64,000 nt of DNA. Source: Flagellimonas marinaquae (GTDB lineage Bacteria; Bacteroidota; Bacteroidia; Flavobacteriales; Flavobacteriaceae). Of this stretch, positions 61,972 through 64,000 are shown in pieces. Position 1 is the stretch's first letter. Each line of letters opens with the position of its first letter. The stretch is taken from NCBI RefSeq assembly GCF_003992675.1, contig NZ_RZMZ01000014.1:265760-329759 (forward strand), written 5' to 3'. The notes beneath the pieces are model-generated. The model was given only the letters and a program-made list of their open reading frames with translations. It was not told the DNA's origin and did not search any database. The position numbers and the translations under genes were made by a program.

Positions 61972-62000
61972 AAAAAACCACGCCAATTGGCGTGGTTTTT
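61972..62000. terminator. Bidirectional terminator between tonB-like gene and hppA
   Basis: AAAACCACGCC and GGCGTGGTTTT form an 11-bp stem around AATT, with A and T runs outside, between convergent genes. Confidence 0.92.
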
Positions 62001-62023
62001 CCAGCTTTGCGGTTAAGCGAGAG

Positions 62024-64000
62024 CTAATCCTTTGCCTCGGCACTCTTATACGCTTCAATTTTTTTATCCAATGCTTCTTTGGTATCGGCAGTAAACTCCT
62101 TGGTTTCCTTCATTGTTTCTCCATTTTCATTGGAACTTGAAGTAACCACTGCTTTGTACCCTCCGTCAGCGGTGTTGCTCACCTCTACACGAATTTGCTT
62201 TTCTACCATCTTGGATTCTTTCATCCCCTCTTCGGTAATGGTAATCATGGTTCCATCTTCCTTCAACATGCTCACTTCGTCTGCCGGCGCAAGGCTTACC
62301 AAACTCGGGGCGATTACCAATGCCACTACGGACATTAATTTAAGTAGAATGTTCAGGGAAGGACCTGAAGTATCCTTAAAAGGATCTCCAACGGTATCCC
62401 CTACTACGGCTGCCTTGTGGGCATCGCTACCTTTACGGCCTTCACTTTCGATAGTCTTTTTGGCGTTGTCCCATGCTCCACCTGCGTTGGACTGGAAGAT
62501 GGCCATCAATACACCTGCTGTGGTTACACCGGCCAACAAGCCACCGAGCATTTCGGCTCCTCCAATAAATCCGACCGCTACGGGTACGGCTATGGCCAAC
62601 AATCCGGGCAATACCATTTCTTTGATAGATGCCTGTGTTGAGATGGCCACACATTTTTCATACTCAGCTTTGCCATCTGCGGCCTCAAAAATTTCCCTAT
62701 CCTCTTTGGTCGCTTTGGAGAGATCGGCATCGTATTTTCTCATGACTTCTAAAGCGGCCTTTAGTTCTGGAATATCCTTGAACTGGCGACGCACTTCCTC
62801 GATCATGGACATAGCAGCCCTACCTACGGCATTCATGGACAGTGCTGAGAATACAAAAGGAAGCATTCCCCCAATCAATAATCCAGCCATAATATCGGGT
62901 CTGGACACGTCGATGGATTGCACCCCTGCAGTTTTCATAAAGGCAGCAAATAGAGCCAATGCCGTCAGTGCGGCGGAAGCAATAGCAAAACCTTTACCGA
63001 TAGCTGCCGTGGTGTTACCAACGGCATCCAATTTATCCGTTCTCTCACGAACTTCGCTGGGGAGTTCGGCCATTTCGGCGATACCTCCTGCGTTATCTGA
63101 AATGGGTCCGTAAGCATCAACAGCCAACTGGATTCCTGTGTTGGCCAACATTCCTACTGCTGCAATGGCAATACCATACAATCCAGCAAAATAGTGCGAT
63201 ACCAAAATAGCGGCCGCAATCAATAAGATTGGAATGGCGGTGGACATCATTCCCACGCCAAGTCCAGCGATAATGTTTGTGGCAGAACCTGTCTCGGATT
63301 GACGCACAATGGAGTTCACAGGTTTAGTTCCTGTTCCTGTATAATATTCGGTTACTTTTCCAACCAACAATCCGGCCACGAGACCTGCAATGGTCGCCCA
63401 GAAAACGCCCATGGAAGTGAATTCTTTTCCACCTTCAACCCATGTTTCAGGGAGCATAGCATTGATTATAAAATAGGAAGCTACCAGCATTAAGCCTGCA
63501 GAACCAAATTCACCAATATTCAATGCTGTTTGTGGATTTCCGCCATCTTTCACTCGAACAAAAAAGGTTCCGATGATGGACATGATGATTCCCACCGCTG
63601 CCAATGCCAAAGGCAAATACACGGCACCAAGACCGTCAAAAGCCGCTTGAAATTCGGGTAGACCTGCAAAAACAGCTCCCAAAACCATGGTTCCGATAAT
63701 GGACCCTACGTATGATTCAAAAAGATCGGCTCCCATTCCGGCCACATCACCTACGTTGTCTCCCACGTTATCGGCAATGGTAGCAGGGTTCAACGGGTGA
63801 TCCTCTGGAATTCCTGCTTCAACTTTTCCAACCAAATCCGCTCCTACGTCGGCAGCCTTGGTATAAATACCTCCGCCCACACGGGCAAAAAGCGCAATAG
63901 AAGATGCTCCAAGGGAGAAGCCAGAAAGTACATTGAGTACTTCTGCGATTTCCCATCCTTGTCCGCTGTAAATCATAAAGAGTCCGCTCAAGCCTAGAAC
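62024..64000 (-). CDS. hppA: Ion-translocating membrane pyrophosphatase (partial, 5' end outside window)
   Basis: The visible 659 or so residues are the C-terminal part of a membrane pyrophosphatase that pumps Na+ or H+ with the energy of PPi. Motifs: [14 protein letters not shown] and [15 protein letters not shown] for PPi/Mg2+ binding; [10 protein letters not shown], where Ala (not Lys) marks the K+-dependent class. The string between them reads PEDHPLNPA where most family members have PEDDPRNPA. After the last membrane helix there is a polar tail of about 85 residues (ending A-E-A-K-D) absent from most homologues. The N-terminal region lies beyond 64000. Confidence 0.93.
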   Translation of the reverse strand, partial: VLGLSGLFMIYSGQGWEIAEVLNVLSGFSLGASSIALFARVGGGIYTKAADVGADLVGKVEAGIPEDHPLNPATIADNVGDNVGDVAGMGADLFESYVGSIIGTMVLGAVFAGLPEFQAAFDGLGAVYLPLALAAVGIIMSIIGTFFVRVKDGGNPQTALNIGEFGSAGLMLVASYFIINAMLPETWVEGGKEFTSMGVFWATIAGLVAGLLVGKVTEYYTGTGTKPVNSIVRQSETGSATNIIAGLGVGMMSTAIPILLIAAAILVSHYFAGLYGIAIAAVGMLANTGIQLAVDAYGPISDNAGGIAEMAELPSEVRERTDKLDAVGNTTAAIGKGFAIASAALTALALFAAFMKTAGVQSIDVSRPDIMAGLLIGGMLPFVFSALSMNAVGRAAMSMIEEVRRQFKDIPELKAALEVMRKYDADLSKATKEDREIFEAADGKAEYEKCVAISTQASIKEMVLPGLLAIAVPVAVGFIGGAEMLGGLLAGVTTAGVLMAIFQSNAGGAWDNAKKTIESEGRKGSDAHKAAVVGDTVGDPFKDTSGPSLNILLKLMSVVALVIAPSLVSLAPADEVSMLKEDGTMITITEEGMKESKMVEKQIRVEVSNTADGGYKAVVTSSSNENGETMKETKEFTADTKEALDKKIEAYKSAEAKD

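Noticed and set aside
62079-63113. A 344-codon plus-strand frame opposite hppA
   Set aside because: Antisense shadow produced by the Gly/Ala-rich composition of the pyrophosphatase; Ser/Pro/Ala-rich with no recognisable domain.

Overview
This 64 kb window is a stretch of chromosome from a member of the Bacteroidota, almost certainly a marine Flavobacteriaceae. The evidence is the gliding-motility genes gldA, gldB and gldC, promoters of the Bacteroidota type (TAnnTTTG at -7), few clear Shine-Dalgarno sites, many TTG/GTG starts, and proteins that read like those of the Muricauda/Allomuricauda group. The genus is an inference from remembered sequence flavour, not a computed result. I see no rRNA, tRNA, CRISPR array, insertion sequence or prophage. 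The window is core metabolism, and its unusual content lies between the genes.

Layout. 1-6.5 kb (minus strand): division and wall cluster mraZ-rsmH-ftsL-ftsI-murE-mraY and the first codons of probably murD, with a predicted MraZ operator. 6.8-11.2 kb: alpha/beta hydrolase, engB, pirin, gldC-gldB, nadE. 11.4-17.9 kb: orphan LuxR-type regulator with Glu at the phosphorylation site, dnaG without zinc ligands, S15 peptidase, flavodoxin and small genes. 18-20.4 kb: ECF sigma operon with a membrane protein and an outer-membrane protein. 20.5-27 kb: ispB, rlmN, queA, then rsgA-dtd-mazG-aroA. 27-32.7 kb: a GIN-domain protein and the aromatic operon pheA-aminotransferase-tyrA-aroG/chorismate mutase. 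That operon is preceded by a 23-codon leader ORF with a run of Phe/Tyr codons and a mutually exclusive antiterminator/terminator, a textbook transcription attenuator. 32.9-38.4 kb: gldA, a PLP decarboxylase, a serine hydrolase, a second GIN lipoprotein and a PagL-like outer-membrane protein.

38.4-60 kb is a sulfur and methionine block on the minus strand: metF, split metH, ferredoxin-NADP reductase, cobA, sulfite reductase (fused to a HEPN-like tail), cysN, cysD, cysH, DUF2061, an Rrf2 regulator, metZ, a GIY-YIG gene, a MetX-aspartokinase-homoserine dehydrogenase triple fusion, a CocE hydrolase and metK. Three SAM riboswitches control it: SAM-I before metH, SAM-I before the metX-thrA fusion and SAM-II before metK. 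An operator-like palindrome just downstream of the promoter of the cys genes suggests Rrf2 control. The genes join sulfate reduction to homocysteine synthesis, methylation and SAM formation. 60-64 kb: deoxynucleoside kinase, a TonB-like protein and a partial membrane pyrophosphatase.

Scattered through the window is a family of short hairpins whose loop (GAGCG[C/T]AGTCGA) is conserved while the stems covary. Two inverted copies bracket the GIY-YIG gene, two copies carry a second hairpin nested in the loop, and one copy is translated in frame inside metH.
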